A stretch of DNA of 12,650 bases from JBMCWH01 sp048621635 (GTDB taxonomy: Bacteria > Patescibacteriota > WWE3 > JAUXAW01 > JAYEID01). Shown here piece by piece: positions 12,179 to 12,650 of the stretch. The stretch spans positions 1-12,650 of the forward strand of contig JBMCWH010000017.1 in assembly GCA_048621635.1 (NCBI GenBank), read 5' to 3'. The position numbers were made by a program, and so were the translations under genes. The notes beneath the pieces were generated by a model. It searched no databases. It was given only the letters and a program-made list of their open reading frames with translations, and was not told the DNA's origin. How positions within the stretch are numbered: position 1 is the first letter of the stretch; each line of letters starts with the position of its first letter.

Positions 12179-12207
12179 TGGAAAAACTTTCTTTTTTTTG
12201 ATAGAAT
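12179..12207 (+). promoter_or_regulatory. tRNA-Cys promoter
   Basis: TGGAAA (12179-12184), a 17-base spacer and TAGAAT (12202-12207), 11 bases before the tRNA. The layout and flanking bases match those of the tRNA-Cys-like element at 9681. Confidence 0.5.
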
Positions 12208-12218
12208 TAGTATGCTTT

Positions 12219-12293
12219 GGCCCGATAGCCAAGTGGTAAGGCAAGGGTCTGCAAAACCCTTATGCGTGGGTTCGAATCCCACTCGGGCCTCCA
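12219..12293 (+). tRNA. tRNA-Cys(GCA)
   Basis: A 75-base tRNA. Acceptor GGCCCGA/TCGGGCC is perfect, discriminator T, encoded CCA (12291-12293). Anticodon stem AGGGT/ACCCT with loop CTGCAAA, anticodon GCA at 12251-12253. T arm GTGGG TTCGAAT CCCAC. This is presumably the working tRNA-Cys, of which the element at 9722 is a diverged copy. Confidence 0.95.
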
Positions 12294-12488
12294 CCCTTAA
12301 TCGGCGACCTGCCGCTCGCCCGCCGAAAGGTAAAATAAAAGAACCGTCCTTACAAACGGACTTATTACAAAGCGCATCTGAATACAAAGGTTGCGATAAA
12401 TGCAGAAAATTTTATAAATCAGGTTAGGGGAGAGAAGAACTGAGGGAAAAGATAGAAAATTATTTGGGAGGCGAACGTTAATTTTTGT
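12294..12488. other. Spacer after tRNA-Cys
   Basis: TCGGCG (12301-12306) can pair with CGCCGA (12321-12326), and GTCC/GGAC form a small hairpin near 12345-12360. TGGGAGG at 12465-12471 repeats the first seven bases of the 55-bp repeat. No supported ORF. Confidence 0.4.
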
Positions 12489-12543
12489 TGGGAGGTCATC
12501 TAATGGCCACCGCAGAGCGGGGTCCCGCCATGCGGGATAGGAT
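12489..12543. repeat. 55-bp GC-rich direct repeat, copy 1
   Basis: Identical over all 55 bases to 12596-12650. It is built of three hairpins with 3-base loops: GGTCAT CTA ATGGCC (12494-12508, one G-U), CCGC AGA GCGG (12510-12520) and TCCCGC CAT GCGGGA (12523-12537). Much richer in G and C than its surroundings. Confidence 0.95.
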
Positions 12544-12595
12544 AGCTTCCTTTGTTCTGATGCACAAAATATGTAATGTAAATTTGTCAATTTGA

Positions 12596-12650
12596 TGGGA
12601 GGTCATCTAATGGCCACCGCAGAGCGGGGTCCCGCCATGCGGGATAGGAT
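12596..12650. repeat. 55-bp GC-rich direct repeat, copy 2 (reaches window end)
   Basis: Perfect copy of 12489-12543, giving a 107-bp period with a 52-bp AT-rich spacer. The repeat may be longer, and further copies may follow beyond the window. Confidence 0.95.

Noticed and set aside
12160..12427. Open frames on both strands across tRNA-Cys
   Set aside because: They overlap the tRNA itself and have no plausible start site or family resemblance.
12489..12650. CRISPR array
   Set aside because: Only two copies are visible, the repeat is 55 bases and built of several hairpins, and there are no cas genes. A direct structural repeat fits better, though the array continues out of view.

Overview
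The window looks like a piece of chromosome from a small-genome bacterium, most plausibly a member of Patescibacteria (Candidate Phyla Radiation). This is an inference. It rests on a DUF5667-type secreted protein, a membrane-anchored subtilase with a DUF5666-like tail, a CPR-style GalU, and promoters whose -10 box ends only 6-9 bases before the start codon (near-leaderless mRNAs). The DNA is moderately AT-rich and TGA is used as a stop (DsbA-like gene, galU, the 70-codon ORF), so this is not the TGA=Gly code. All four complete tRNAs of the left cluster, and the tRNA-Cys at the right, encode their CCA ends.

Layout. 1-430: 3' end of an odd tRNA with a structured tail, then a spacer and a promoter. 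438-1706: membrane-anchored serpin. 1707-3121: an RNA-rich block holding a 7-bp repeat hairpin, a tRNA-Leu-headed structured RNA candidate, and tRNAs Leu(TAA), Val(TAC), Phe(GAA) and Gly(GCC), with hairpin-rich tails after Leu, Val and Phe. 3193-4548: GT4 glycosyltransferase with a C-terminal membrane anchor. A bidirectional terminator then separates it from a leftward two-gene operon (7404-4618): subtilase, then DUF5667 protein, translationally coupled. Divergent from that operon are a rightward secreted thioredoxin-fold (GILT/DsbA-like) protein and galU (7544-9476).

9520-10695 is a second RNA-rich block. It holds a tRNA-Cys-like element with a hairpin inserted in its D loop, a 70-codon cysteine-rich ORF ending at a strong terminator, and a 45-codon leader ORF with a hairpin ahead of an MFS transporter (10696-11907). 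The window closes with an intact tRNA-Cys(GCA) and two perfect 55-bp copies of a GC-rich direct repeat, each made of three triloop hairpins.

The protein genes mostly concern the cell surface: proteolysis and its inhibition outside the membrane (subtilase, serpin), disulfide chemistry, UDP-glucose supply and glycosyl transfer, and efflux. The most unusual content is RNA-level. It includes covarying two-hairpin elements directly after tRNAs, and a tRNA-Cys mimic sharing a promoter layout with the real tRNA-Cys and lying on the same probable transcript as a cysteine-rich small ORF.
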